Made by a program: the position numbers and the translations under genes. Below, one piece after another: positions 1 through 7,994 of a DNA stretch of 64,000 nucleotides. Within the stretch, counting starts at the first letter, position 1. Every line of letters starts with the position of its first letter. The notes beneath the pieces were generated by a model. The model did no database searches. It saw nothing but the letters and a program-made list of their open reading frames with translations, and was not told the DNA's origin. Source of the DNA: JBBSNV01 sp964458605 (GTDB lineage Bacteria; Pseudomonadota; Alphaproteobacteria; Reyranellales; JAQSWP01); contig CAYWLS010000007.1 in the NCBI GenBank assembly GCA_964458605.1, forward strand, positions 1 to 64,000, in the 5' to 3' direction.

Positions 1-712
1 TGCGGTCGGCCCAGATCTTGCCGAACTTGTGGTGGAACGCCTCGTCGGTCATGACCAACTGCACCAGCCGCTTCAGCAGCGGATCGCGGGTATGGGCATG
101 GGTGTGGGCGAAGGCGCCCATCGCCAGGCCCTCGATCAGCATCTGCATGCCGACCAGCTTCTTGTAGACGATCGGCGTCAGCACCAGCTCGTTGATCAGG
201 TCGCCCAGCGCCTCGCCGACCGGATAGGGCTTGCCCCAGCGCAGCTTGATGTAGCGGCTGAAGGCGGCGACATGGCGCGCCTCCTCGCGCGCCTGGTTGG
301 AGGCGTATTCCTGCGCGCCCGGGTCGTACAGGATGTCGCACAGGCTGGCCGACAGCGACAGCGCGCCCTGCTCGCCGTGCAGGATCTGCGATATCGACCA
401 GCGCACGTTGTCGTTGACCAGCCGGATTTTCTGCTTCTCGTCCAGCTTGTCGGCCAGGGCGCTGCGCAGTTCGACGAAGCGCTCCGGCGGCATCAGGTAG
501 TCGTTCTCGATATCGAATTTCTGGGTGAAGTCGAGATAGGCCGGATCGTAGGGATCCCAGAAATGGTCGTGGGTGGCGGAGATGATGTCGTCGAAGGCGT
601 CGGACCGCGTCTCGTAGCGGTCGACATCGATCATGGCGCGGAAATCATCCGGCGCCACGGTGTCGTAGGCGCTGTCGTGGGTGATGTGCCGTTCGCCGGG
701 CTTTTGTGTCAT
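1..712 (-). CDS. Ferritin-like diiron protein (3' end beyond window)
   Basis: Only the first 237 residues are visible; the gene runs off the left edge. The fragment shows a full ferritin-like diiron ligand set spaced as in a four-helix bundle: Glu114, Glu144-x2-His147 (in EEARH), Glu194 and Glu224-x2-His227 (in DEAFHH). This pattern fits the ribonucleotide-reductase-R2/AurF-type oxygenase superfamily rather than a storage ferritin, but I cannot name a substrate. The start is the ATG at 712-710, preceded by a strong GGAGG five bases upstream. There is no signal peptide, so it is probably cytoplasmic. Downstream in its reading direction lies outside the window; upstream is a pair of palindromic repeats and wrbA on the same strand. 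Confidence 0.8.
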   Translation of the reverse strand, partial: MTQKPGERHITHDSAYDTVAPDDFRAMIDVDRYETRSDAFDDIISATHDHFWDPYDPAYLDFTQKFDIENDYLMPPERFVELRSALADKLDEKQKIRLVNDNVRWSISQILHGEQGALSLSASLCDILYDPGAQEYASNQAREEARHVAAFSRYIKLRWGKPYPVGEALGDLINELVLTPIVYKKLVGMQMLIEGLAMGAFAHTHAHTRDPLLKRLVQLVMTDEAFHHKFGKIWADR

Positions 713-823
713 TTTTCCTCCGGACGCGCTGCGGGACGCCATGCGGGCATTGGCTGAACGCCCGTTCACCCAGCATGTTCACATGGGCCCTGCGGCGAGT
801 CCAGAGGGCCGGCCGGCGAGCGC

Positions 824-885
824 TAGAGCGGATCACGATGAGACGGAAGCGCGACAACGCTTCCGTCTCATCGTGATCCGCTCTA
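824..885. repeat. Perfect 28-bp inverted repeat (palindromic intergenic element A)
   Basis: Bases 824-851 and 858-885 are exact reverse complements (28-bp arms) separated by a 6-base loop. The outer ends read TAGAGCGG/CCGCTCTA. It sits between two co-directional genes and is not followed by a T-run in either direction, so it looks like a dispersed palindromic repeat of the kind common in alphaproteobacterial genomes rather than a simple terminator. Its role (mRNA 3' end stabilisation, nucleoid protein binding or selfish repeat) cannot be told from one copy. Confidence 0.85.
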
Positions 886-896
886 TTCCTTAAGTG

Positions 897-959
897 TAGA
901 GCAAATTCACACCTTTTGACGGACTCCGGAACGATTCCGTCAAAAGGTGATTTGCTCTA
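897..959. repeat. Imperfect inverted repeat (palindromic element B) containing the wrbA stop codon
   Basis: Left arm 897-923 and right arm 936-959 are complementary except for a 3-base insertion in the left arm; the outer ends read TAGAGCAAAT/ATTTGCTCTA and the inner stem TTTTGACGGA/TCCGTCAAAA. It begins 11 bases after element A and shares its TAGAGC terminus. The minus-strand stop codon TAG of wrbA (959-957) is the first triplet of the right arm, so the repeat supplies the end of the gene. Confidence 0.8.
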
Positions 960-1556
960 GGCCGCCAGTTTGCCGGCGATTTCCGCCACGTGCTTGCCCT
1001 GGAAGCGGGCCAGCTCGAGTTCGTTGGCCGAAGGCTGGCGGCTGCCGTCGCCGCCGGCGATGGTGGTGGCGCCGTAAGGCGAGCCGCCGGTGATCTCGTC
1101 CAGCCGCATCTGGCCCTGCGCCGCATAGGGCAGGCCGACCACAACCATGCCCTGGTGCAGCAAGGTGGTGTGGAACGACAGAATGGTGCTCTCCTGGCCG
1201 CCATGCTGGGTGGCGGTCGAGGCGAACACGCTGCCGACCTTGCCGATCAGTCTGCCTTGCGCCCACAGCCCGCCGGTCTGGTCGAGGAAGTTGCGCATCT
1301 GCGCCGCCATCATGCCGAAGCGGGTCGGCGTGCCGAAGATGATGGCGTCGTAATCGGCCAGCTCGGCCGGCTGGGCGACCGGCGCCTTCTGATCGAGCTT
1401 GGCGCCGGACTTGACGGCGATCTCGGCCGGCACCAGGTCGGGCACGCGCTTGATCGCGACCTCGGCGCCGGCGCTGCGTGCGCCTTCGGCCACGGCCTCG
1501 GCCATCTGCTCGATATGGCCATACATCGAATAATAGAGGACCAGAACCTTCGGCAT
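957..1556 (-). CDS. wrbA: NAD(P)H:quinone oxidoreductase, WrbA family
   Basis: A 199-residue flavodoxin-like protein, the usual length for WrbA, which reduces quinones by two electrons with FMN and NAD(P)H and limits redox cycling. The FMN phosphate loop is at residues 8-14 (YYSMYGH), the isoalloxazine-binding loops at 75-81 (GTPTRFG) and 113-120 (STATQHGG), and the WrbA-specific GGSPYGA at 157-163. The ATG at 1556 starts the conserved MPKVLVLYYS and has GGAGAG upstream; a longer in-frame extension to 1616 is unlikely because it would run through the promoter. The stop codon lies inside a palindromic repeat. Cytoplasmic, monocistronic. Confidence 0.95.
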   Translation of the reverse strand: MPKVLVLYYSMYGHIEQMAEAVAEGARSAGAEVAIKRVPDLVPAEIAVKSGAKLDQKAPVAQPAELADYDAIIFGTPTRFGMMAAQMRNFLDQTGGLWAQGRLIGKVGSVFASTATQHGGQESTILSFHTTLLHQGMVVVGLPYAAQGQMRLDEITGGSPYGATTIAGGDGSRQPSANELELARFQGKHVAEIAGKLAA

Positions 1557-1587
1557 GACGGACTCTCCACGGGTTGAAGTCCGCCGA

Positions 1588-1616
1588 TATAAAAGTAAGT
1601 GCGATTTTACGTTCAA
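1588..1616 (-). promoter_or_regulatory. Sigma-70-type promoter of wrbA
   Basis: On the minus strand, TTGAAC (1616-1611) and TTTATA (1593-1588) are separated by exactly 17 bases, placing the transcription start near 1581 and giving a 25-base leader with the GGAGAG site. The spacer contains GTAA...TTAC inverted tetramers that could bind a regulator; no regulator gene is adjacent. Confidence 0.6.
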
Positions 1617-1693
1617 GGCTCGCGTCGGAGCGCTGCTTACCGCCGCGTGGTGTCGCTTACCGAGCGGTTACCATGCGGTTCGGCGCGCCGAAC

Positions 1694-2158
1694 TCAAATA
1701 TGCGGCTTGGCTTCCGGCGTCGCGCGCAAAGCTGCGTCCTGCTTGCGCAGGATCTTGGCGACGCGTTCGGGCGCGAAGTTCAGCCCCAGCAGCGCCGGTC
1801 CGGTATTGGCCACCTCGCGATACTCGGCGATCAGTCCCTCGCGCAGCTTCATGATCGACACGCCCTCGAACATCACCCGCGCGCCCTTGGCTTCGGGCAG
1901 GATCGACACATAGCTGAACACGTAGCGCACGTAGAGCGTGCGGCCGTCGAAGACCGGTTCCAGCATGTCCCACTTGAAATCGCGGGCGGTGCGATAGAAC
2001 CACTGGTCGATCAGCTCGGCGATGCGGGCGCGGCCTGCGAAGGCGCCATAGAAGGCGTCGTGGTAGACGCCGTCCGCGGTGAACAGGGCGGCCAGGGCGG
2101 TGCCGTCGTGACGCTCGACCGCCGAGGTGAATTTCTGAAGCATGGCTGCGATGTCCAT
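1694..2158 (-). CDS. SnoaL/NTF2-like nuclear transport factor 2 family protein
   Basis: A 154-residue protein with the SnoaL-like cone fold signature: an N-terminal helix (MDIAAMLQKFTSAVE), then TALAALFTADGVYHDAFYG with the acidic/aromatic pocket residues, and four strands. Family members are small ligand-binding or isomerase-type proteins; no specific reaction can be assigned. I chose the ATG at 2158 because it begins the first conserved helix and has GGGAG upstream; the longer frames to 2239 or 2288 would overlap the divergent malate synthase promoter and start. It is transcribed divergently from aceB across an 80-base gap. Confidence 0.8.
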   Translation of the reverse strand: MDIAAMLQKFTSAVERHDGTALAALFTADGVYHDAFYGAFAGRARIAELIDQWFYRTARDFKWDMLEPVFDGRTLYVRYVFSYVSILPEAKGARVMFEGVSIMKLREGLIAEYREVANTGPALLGLNFAPERVAKILRKQDAALRATPEAKPHI

Positions 2159-2180
2159 GGCGTGTCGCTCCCCGGCTGCG

Positions 2181-2209
2181 TTGCCTGATTTCCGCGCGGC
2201 GGCTATAAC
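2181..2209 (+). promoter_or_regulatory. Promoter of malate synthase gene
   Basis: TTGCCT (2181-2186), a 17-base spacer and TATAAC (2204-2209) make a good sigma-70-like promoter, with a predicted start near 2216 and a short leader carrying AAGGA before the ATG at 2239. Confidence 0.55.
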
Positions 2210-2238
2210 CCGCGCATCGTTGCTGAAAAGGATAAACA

Positions 2239-3861
2239 ATGACCGACAAGGCGCAAGCGATTGCGGTTCCGGCGGGTGTCCAGATCACCGGTGCCGCGGG
2301 TCCGGGCTATGCCGACATGCTGAGCCCGGCGGCGCTCGAATTCGTGGTCGGGCTGGAGCGCAAATTCGGCACTCGCCGGCGCGAGCTGTTGGCCGCCCGC
2401 GCCGAGCGCCAGAAGCGCCTCGATGTCGGCGAGAAGCCCGATTTCCTGGCTGCGACCAGGTCGGTGCGCGATGGCAACTGGACCGTGGCGCCGCTGCCCA
2501 AGGATCTGCTCGACCGCCGGGTCGAGATCACCGGCCCGGTCGACCGCAAGATGATCATCAACGCGCTGAACTCCGGCGCCAACGTGTTCATGGCCGATTT
2601 CGAGGATTCCTCGACCCCGACCTGGACCAACATGATCGAGGGCCAGCTCAATCTGCGCGATGCGGTCGCGCGCACCATCGCCCTGACCGATGAGAAGAGC
2701 GGCAAGAGCTACCGGCTCAACGACCGGATTGCCGTGCTCAAGGTGCGGCCGCGCGGCTGGCACCTGGAGGAGAAGCACGTGCTGGTCGACGGCCAGCCTA
2801 TGTCGGGCTCGCTGTTCGATTTCGGACTCTATTTCTTCCACAACGCCAGGACCTTGCTGGCCAACGGCTCGGGCCCCTATTTCTACCTGCCCAAGATGGA
2901 AAGCCATCTCGAGGCGCGGCTGTGGAACGACGTGTTCGTCCATGCCCAGAACGCGCTGGGCGTGCCGCAGCGTTCGATCAAGGCCACGGTGCTGATCGAG
3001 ACCATCCTGGCCACTTTCGAGGTCGACGAGATCCTCTACGAGCTGCGCGATCACTCGGCCGGCCTCAATTGCGGCCGCTGGGACTATATCTTCAGCTTCA
3101 TCAAGAAATTCAGCAAACAGCCCTGGGCGGTGCTGCCCAATCGCGGCGAAGTGACCATGACCACGCATTTCCTGCGGTCCTATTCGCTGCATGTCATCAA
3201 GACCTGCCACAAGCGCAACGTGCATGCCATGGGCGGCATGGCGGCGCAGATCCCAATCAAGGGCGATCCCGCCGCCAACGAAGCCGCCCTGGCAAAAGTG
3301 CGCGCCGACAAGAAGCGCGAGGCGACCGACGGCCATGACGGCACCTGGGTGGCGCATCCCGGCCTGGTGGCGATCGCCCGCGAGGAATTCGATGCGGTTA
3401 TGAAGGAACCCAACCAGATCGCGCGCAAGCGCCAGGACGTCAACATCGTGGCCGCCGACCTGCTGCAGATCCCGCCGGGCGGCAAGAGCGAAGCCGGCCT
3501 GCGCCAGAACATCAATGTCGGCATCGGCTATATCGAGGCCTGGCTGCGCGGCATCGGTTGCGTGCCGCTCTACCATCTGATGGAGGATGCGGCGACCGCC
3601 GAGATCAGCCGCGCCCAGGTGTGGCAGTGGATCCGCCATCAGGCCCGGCTGGACGACGGCCGCACGGTGGACGTGCCGCTTTGCCGCCAGATCGTGGCCG
3701 AGGAACTCGACAGGACCCGGGCCCTGGTGGGCGCGGACCGCTTCGATGCCGGCCGCTACCAGGACGCCGCCCGGCTGTTCCTGGAGTTGATCGAGCAGCC
3801 CCAATTCGCCGAATTCCTGACCTTGCCGGCCTATGACCGGCTGGTTCAGGAAGGCGTCTAG
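2239..3861 (+). CDS. aceB: Malate synthase A
   Basis: 540 residues, the size of the A isoform (the G isoform is over 700). It condenses glyoxylate with acetyl-CoA to malate in the glyoxylate shunt, allowing growth on C2 units, fatty acids or PHA. Seen directly: FEDSSTPTW at 121-129, the VRPRGWHLEEKH segment at 169-180 with the glyoxylate-binding arginine, and the IETILATFEVDEI-to-CGRWDY region around 252-283. The start ATG has AAGGA upstream. No isocitrate lyase gene is in the window, so the partner enzyme must be elsewhere. Cytoplasmic. Confidence 0.95.
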   Translation: MTDKAQAIAVPAGVQITGAAGPGYADMLSPAALEFVVGLERKFGTRRRELLAARAERQKRLDVGEKPDFLAATRSVRDGNWTVAPLPKDLLDRRVEITGPVDRKMIINALNSGANVFMADFEDSSTPTWTNMIEGQLNLRDAVARTIALTDEKSGKSYRLNDRIAVLKVRPRGWHLEEKHVLVDGQPMSGSLFDFGLYFFHNARTLLANGSGPYFYLPKMESHLEARLWNDVFVHAQNALGVPQRSIKATVLIETILATFEVDEILYELRDHSAGLNCGRWDYIFSFIKKFSKQPWAVLPNRGEVTMTTHFLRSYSLHVIKTCHKRNVHAMGGMAAQIPIKGDPAANEAALAKVRADKKREATDGHDGTWVAHPGLVAIAREEFDAVMKEPNQIARKRQDVNIVAADLLQIPPGGKSEAGLRQNINVGIGYIEAWLRGIGCVPLYHLMEDAATAEISRAQVWQWIRHQARLDDGRTVDVPLCRQIVAEELDRTRALVGADRFDAGRYQDAARLFLELIEQPQFAEFLTLPAYDRLVQEGV

Positions 3862-3975
3862 GGGTTGGTTTTCCGCGCCGGCGGACTATCGGCGCGGGGC
3901 CGTCCGGGCCGATTGCCGCTTTGACCGGAACCGCCGATCGGCGGCAAAATCGCGCTTCAGTCGGATGGGGGCGCG

Positions 3976-4815
3976 ATGCGGCTGAAACTCCTGTTGGTCG
4001 GTGGCCTGCTGGTCGTGGCGGTGGCGGTCTGCTTCGTCGTGATCTGGGAGGGGCTGCATGGCGGTCCCGGCCCCATGGCCGGCGCCGGATCGCTGCCCTC
4101 GGCTTCGGCGCCGCCGGCGCCGCCCTGGCCATCGCCGCCGCCCAATACGATGGTCAACGATTCGTTGCCCAAATACGACCCCAAGGTGATGGAGGAACAG
4201 CTCAAGCAGGTCGGCGAAGAGCTGGAGAAGAATCTCAAGGGGCAGGTTCTCTACAATCCGCCCAGCGCCATGGTGATCGACGAAGCCGACCGCATCGAGG
4301 TGCGCATCGCGCCGGGCGATTTCACCGGCGACATCCGGGCCGGGCTGGTCGGCCGCGGCGTGCCGGCGATCGAGGCGATCGGCGTCAGCGCCATCATGCG
4401 CGTGCGGTTGCGCGGGGTGGCCTTCAAGGTCGATCCGGCCAACGGCGAGGCGCAGGCCATCCTGCCCGGCCGGGTCACGCAGTGGAGCTTCGACGTCACG
4501 CCGATCATGTCGGGCAAGCAGACGCTCGATCTGGAAGTGAGCTATCTGATCAAGGCCGGCGACACGTCCTATCCCTCGACCTTGCCGCCGTTCCGGCGCG
4601 AGATCGAGATCAATGTCGGCACCTGGCATGCGGTGATGATCGGGCTCAAGGAGCATCGCGAACTGGCGATCAGCACGGCGATCGGCGTCACGCTGGGCCT
4701 GAGCGGCTTCTTCCTCAAGCTGTGGTTCATGGAGCGTCGGGCGCGCCGGTTCCATGCCGGCGAGACCGTGCTGGCGGCGCCGGTGCGCCGGCAGCGCCGC
4801 CGACGGCGGCACTGA
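3976..4815 (+). CDS. Unknown membrane-anchored protein with central beta-rich domain
   Basis: Not recognised as a named family. The 279-residue protein starts with a hydrophobic anchor (about residues 4-25), then a proline-rich linker (about 34-60), a charged helix, a beta-rich domain (about 95-215) and a second hydrophobic segment (about 233-252) ending in a very basic tail (RRQRRRRRH). The core contains I-x-V-S-x-x-M-x-V-x-L-x-G and a W-S-F-D-V-T-P motif. That strand pattern recalls beta-sandwich modules attached to bacterial signalling and conflict proteins, but this is only resemblance. The start ATG follows GGGGGCG. It converges on the next gene, leaving 18 bases between stops. Confidence 0.6.
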   Translation: MRLKLLLVGGLLVVAVAVCFVVIWEGLHGGPGPMAGAGSLPSASAPPAPPWPSPPPNTMVNDSLPKYDPKVMEEQLKQVGEELEKNLKGQVLYNPPSAMVIDEADRIEVRIAPGDFTGDIRAGLVGRGVPAIEAIGVSAIMRVRLRGVAFKVDPANGEAQAILPGRVTQWSFDVTPIMSGKQTLDLEVSYLIKAGDTSYPSTLPPFRREIEINVGTWHAVMIGLKEHRELAISTAIGVTLGLSGFFLKLWFMERRARRFHAGETVLAAPVRRQRRRRRH

Positions 4816-4833
4816 GGGGCTTTCGCCGTCCGC

Positions 4834-6015
4834 TCAGCCGCCCACCGCGTCCGAGATGAAGCGGAAGATCGCCTCGTCGGCGGCGCTGGCGCCATCGGGC
4901 GAACCCACGCCCAGGCTGCCCACCAGATACCAGGAGCCGTCGCGCGCCGGGTAGGCTGCGTAGCTGGCATAGAGGCTCTGGTCGTCGGCGCAGACGGTGG
5001 TGTAGCGATAGGCGGTGGCGCCGTTGGACAGGGTAACGGCCTTGCCGCCGGTATCGAAATCGCCGTCCTTGCAGGATTCGCTGTCGCGCTTGATCCGCTC
5101 CAGGATCGCCTCGGTCGGCGGCTTGCCGGTCAGCCGGTTGGCAAATCCCAGTACGTTGGGACCGGCCCACACCGCCTCTTCCTTGCGCAGCGGGCCGGGC
5201 ACGTCCTTGCTGTCCAGCAGATGGAACTGGGCGAAGCGGCGCGACTGGAAGATCAGCCCCATGAACTGGGCCGCCGTGCCGGGCTGGACCTTGCCGCTAT
5301 CGTTGCGGCGGGGCGAGTCCGGCACGGAGGAGCCATCGTCGCGCCGGCTGTAGCTGGGCCGCTGGGCTCCATCGTCGCGGCCGGCAGGAGGCTTGGCGCC
5401 GCTGCCGTCGCTGCCGCCGAACAGCGGGCCCGCACGCAATCCGCCGACGCTGCCGGACCGGGTGCGGTCGGGCTGCCGGTCCGGATCCCGCTCCGACAGG
5501 CTGTTGGCGCCGCCGTCGCGGTAGCGTTCGGCGTCGAGTTCGGCGTTGACGCAGTCCAGCAGGCGGCCGAGCGCGACATAGGTGTTGTCGAGGCGGAAAA
5601 TCTCGGTCTTGCCGATGCCGGCGACATAGAGCCTGACGCCGGCGCGCAGCTGGTCGAAGCTGCGCGAGGCATTGCCGACATCGATGCGGCCGAAGCCGTT
5701 GCCCATGGAGACGAAAGTCCCGTATTGATGGGGATAGCCGTCGATCCAGTATTCGACGTCGTACTCGCGGTCTTTCCGCAGGCTGCGCCAGGCCGGGTTC
5801 TCCAGCCAGATTTCGACGTCGTAGTCGCGGGTCAGGCCGAAATCGACGGTAATGCCGCTGCGATATTGGCCCTCGATGGTGCAGCGGGAGAATTGCCCCG
5901 ATTTGGCGAAGCGCGCTTCGCCCTGCCATTCGCCGACGGAAAACCGGTCGGCCGCATGCGCGCCGGCGCATGCCAGGAGCATGGCAAGAATGGTGTAGAC
6001 GACGGTCCGAGGCAT
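4834..6015 (-). CDS. Secreted protein of unknown function with two domains and a low-complexity linker
   Basis: 393 residues with a clear signal peptide (1-21, AHA before the cleavage site). The segment LLAC at 13-16 is a weak lipobox-like alternative. An N-terminal domain (about 22-160) contains Cys45 and Cys154, which could form a disulphide. A Ser/Asp/Arg/Gly-rich linker (about 165-245) follows, then a C-terminal domain (about 250-393) with Cys in SESCKDG and TTVCADD. No enzyme motif was found. Both domains look like periplasmic, disulphide-bonded modules. The ATG has AGAGGGGA upstream and a well-spaced promoter. Confidence 0.65.
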   Translation of the reverse strand: MPRTVVYTILAMLLACAGAHAADRFSVGEWQGEARFAKSGQFSRCTIEGQYRSGITVDFGLTRDYDVEIWLENPAWRSLRKDREYDVEYWIDGYPHQYGTFVSMGNGFGRIDVGNASRSFDQLRAGVRLYVAGIGKTEIFRLDNTYVALGRLLDCVNAELDAERYRDGGANSLSERDPDRQPDRTRSGSVGGLRAGPLFGGSDGSGAKPPAGRDDGAQRPSYSRRDDGSSVPDSPRRNDSGKVQPGTAAQFMGLIFQSRRFAQFHLLDSKDVPGPLRKEEAVWAGPNVLGFANRLTGKPPTEAILERIKRDSESCKDGDFDTGGKAVTLSNGATAYRYTTVCADDQSLYASYAAYPARDGSWYLVGSLGVGSPDGASAADEAIFRFISDAVGG

Positions 6016-6048
6016 GGAAATCCCCTCTGCCGATTTCCAACGCGGGCC

Positions 6049-6077
6049 AATTTAGAGGCGGCCCGGGCCCATTTCAA
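6049..6077 (-). promoter_or_regulatory. Promoter of the secreted-protein gene
   Basis: On the minus strand TTGAAA (6077-6072), a 17-base spacer and TAAATT (6054-6049) give a predicted start near 6042, about 27 bases before the ATG at 6015. Confidence 0.5.
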
Positions 6078-6129
6078 GACAACCGCTGGCTGTATCGGCC
6101 TTCCGTCCGGTCCGCCGCGGCCGGGACCG

Positions 6130-7128
6130 CTACAGTCGCAGCAGGATCTTGCCGATCGCTTCGCGGCCGGAGATCTGGGCCATGGCCGTGCGGTAGTCGT
6201 CCAGCGGATAGACGGTGGACGGCAGATCGGGCAACCGGCCGCTGCGCGACCAGTCCATCAGCCGCGCCATGTATTGGCGCTGCCGGTCGATCGTGCCGGG
6301 AGGCGGCTCCTGACGGCCCCAGCCCATGTAGTAGCCCCAGTAGTAGCCGATCGCCGAGACGTTCTTGACCAGCAGCAGGTTGGCCGGAATCTGCGGGATG
6401 CGGCCCGAGGCGAAGCCGTAGATCAGCAATCGGCCGTCCGGCGCCACGCAGCGCAGGGACTGATCGAACAGATCGCCGCCGACGGGATCGAAAATCACGT
6501 CGGCGCCGCGACCGTCGGTCAGGTCGAGCACGCGCTGGCGCGTGTCCTCGTTGCGATAGTCGATCACGTGATCGGCGCCGAAGCGCTGCGCCGCCTGCCG
6601 CTTGGCGGCGCTGCTGGCGGTGCCGATGACCTGCGCACCCATGGCCTTGCCCAGCGCCACGGCGCCCAACCCGGAATTGCCGCCGGCGCCGTGCACCAGC
6701 AGGGTCTCGTCCGGCTGTAGGCGGGAGGACCATTCGAGGGCGGTGTAGATGCTGCCGTAGGTGCTGGTCACGGCCAGCGCCGTCTCGTCGCTCATGCCGC
6801 CGGGAATCGGCCACACGTTGCGCGCCGGCACCGCCGCCTGCTCGGCATAGCCGCCGGCCGAGATCAACGCCGCGACGCGATCGCCGGCTTTGACATGGGC
6901 CACGTCGGCGGCGACTTCCAGCACCGTGCCGGCCAGCTCGCCGCCGGGAATGTAGGGCAGGCCGGGCTTGTTCTGGTGCTTGCCGGCGATGCCCAGGATC
7001 ACCGCGAAGGATACGCCCACGGTGCGCACCGCCACGCGCACATGGCCGGGCTTGAGCGCGGGCGGATCGACGGTCTCGATGGCCAGGGTATCGGGCGTGC
7101 CGTATTGCCGGCAGATCAAGGCGCGCAT
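6130..7128 (-). CDS. Zinc-independent NADPH:quinone oxidoreductase (MDR family)
   Basis: 332 residues of the medium-chain dehydrogenase/reductase fold without zinc ligands. The substrate domain carries PYIPGGELAG (about 58-67) and the Rossmann domain carries LLVHGAGGNSGLGAVALGKA near residue 143, the AGGVG-type NADPH loop of quinone oxidoreductases. FDPVGGDLFDQSLRCV near 210 is also typical. It probably reduces quinones or alpha,beta-unsaturated carbonyls in the cytoplasm. It lies 19 bases downstream of the enoyl-CoA hydratase gene on the same strand, so the two are likely co-transcribed. Confidence 0.88.
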   Translation of the reverse strand: MRALICRQYGTPDTLAIETVDPPALKPGHVRVAVRTVGVSFAVILGIAGKHQNKPGLPYIPGGELAGTVLEVAADVAHVKAGDRVAALISAGGYAEQAAVPARNVWPIPGGMSDETALAVTSTYGSIYTALEWSSRLQPDETLLVHGAGGNSGLGAVALGKAMGAQVIGTASSAAKRQAAQRFGADHVIDYRNEDTRQRVLDLTDGRGADVIFDPVGGDLFDQSLRCVAPDGRLLIYGFASGRIPQIPANLLLVKNVSAIGYYWGYYMGWGRQEPPPGTIDRQRQYMARLMDWSRSGRLPDLPSTVYPLDDYRTAMAQISGREAIGKILLRL

Positions 7129-7147
7129 GGTGTCCTGTGGAGCTGGG

Positions 7148-7921
7148 TCAGATGTCGGTGAAATTGCCGTGGCGACCCTTGCCGCCGGCGAAGCGGCGGG
7201 CGCCGGTCACGGCTTCGCGCCGCCGTGCTTCGCCGGCCAGCGCCGCCTCGTTGGCGATCGCCTCGGCGAAGGGATGGTCGAATTGCCGGTAGGCCGACAG
7301 CCGGTCCGAGCCCAGCGCGATCTGCGGGAAGCGCGCGACCTGCTGCGCCAGCTCGATCGCCGCCGGCAGCGCCTGGCCATCCTCGACCAGCCGCGTCGCC
7401 AGGCCGATGCGCAGCGCCTCCTCGGCTGCAACGGTGCGGCCGCTGATCAGCATGTCGAGCGCATTGCCCAGGCCGACGATGCGCGGCAGGCGCACCGTGG
7501 TGCCGTCGCTCATCGGCACGCCCCAGCGCCGCGAATAGACGCCGAACCGGGCACTGCGCTCGGCGATGCGGATGTCGCAGAACAACGCCACGCCCAGCCC
7601 GCCGGCGCAGGCGGTGCCCGCCACCGCGCCGATCAGCGGCTTCGACAGCGGCGCGCGCAGGGGGCCGTTCTGGCTGCCGGCCCAGGGAAAATAATCGACG
7701 CCGCCGGCCAGCGCCTTGAGATCGGCGCCGGCGCAGAACGCGCCGCCGGCGCCGGTCAGCACCGCGCAGCGCAATTGCGCATCGGCGTCGAAGGCCATGA
7801 AGGCGGCGCCCAGCGCCAGCGCCGCCTCGTTGTCCAGCGCGTTGCGCATATGGGGGCGGTTGATGGTGATGACGCAGACCGCCTCGCGGCGCTCGACCAG
7901 GATTTTGTCGGTTTCCGACAT
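7148..7921 (-). CDS. Enoyl-CoA hydratase/isomerase family protein
   Basis: 257 residues of the crotonase fold. The CoA/oxyanion segments are visible: FCAGADLKAL near residue 65 and GAVAGTACAGGLGVALFCDIRIA near residue 100. The catalytic glutamates of canonical 2-enoyl-CoA hydratases are not both obvious (PMSDGTT where Glu would be expected), so the exact reaction (hydratase, isomerase or other) is open. I chose the ATG at 7921; an upstream in-frame TTG at 7939 would lie inside the intergenic palindrome. It precedes the quinone oxidoreductase gene and is divergent from a second crotonase-family gene. Confidence 0.88.
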   Translation of the reverse strand: MSETDKILVERREAVCVITINRPHMRNALDNEAALALGAAFMAFDADAQLRCAVLTGAGGAFCAGADLKALAGGVDYFPWAGSQNGPLRAPLSKPLIGAVAGTACAGGLGVALFCDIRIAERSARFGVYSRRWGVPMSDGTTVRLPRIVGLGNALDMLISGRTVAAEEALRIGLATRLVEDGQALPAAIELAQQVARFPQIALGSDRLSAYRQFDHPFAEAIANEAALAGEARRREAVTGARRFAGGKGRHGNFTDI

Positions 7922-7935
7922 GGACTTTGTGATCC

Positions 7936-7945
7936 GCAAATTTGC
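7936..7945. promoter_or_regulatory. Perfect 10-bp palindrome between divergent crotonase genes
   Basis: GCAAATTTGC is an exact palindrome in the 73-base gap between two divergent enoyl-CoA hydratase-type genes. The position suits a shared operator, but short palindromes occur by chance and no regulator gene is adjacent. Confidence 0.3.
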
Positions 7946-7994
7946 AGGCTCTGGCTATGTTATGCACAATGATGGCGGGGGAGAAAAACAACAA

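Noticed and set aside
29..757. A 242-codon plus-strand frame at the left edge
   Set aside because: The minus strand encodes a protein with a complete diiron ligand set; the plus frame is its shadow.
824..959. Tandem hairpins read as a CRISPR array or as ordinary terminators
   Set aside because: There are only two different palindromes with no regular spacers, and no T-run follows either stem.
2203..3804. A 533-codon minus-strand frame opposite malate synthase
   Set aside because: Shadow frame of a clearly identified gene.
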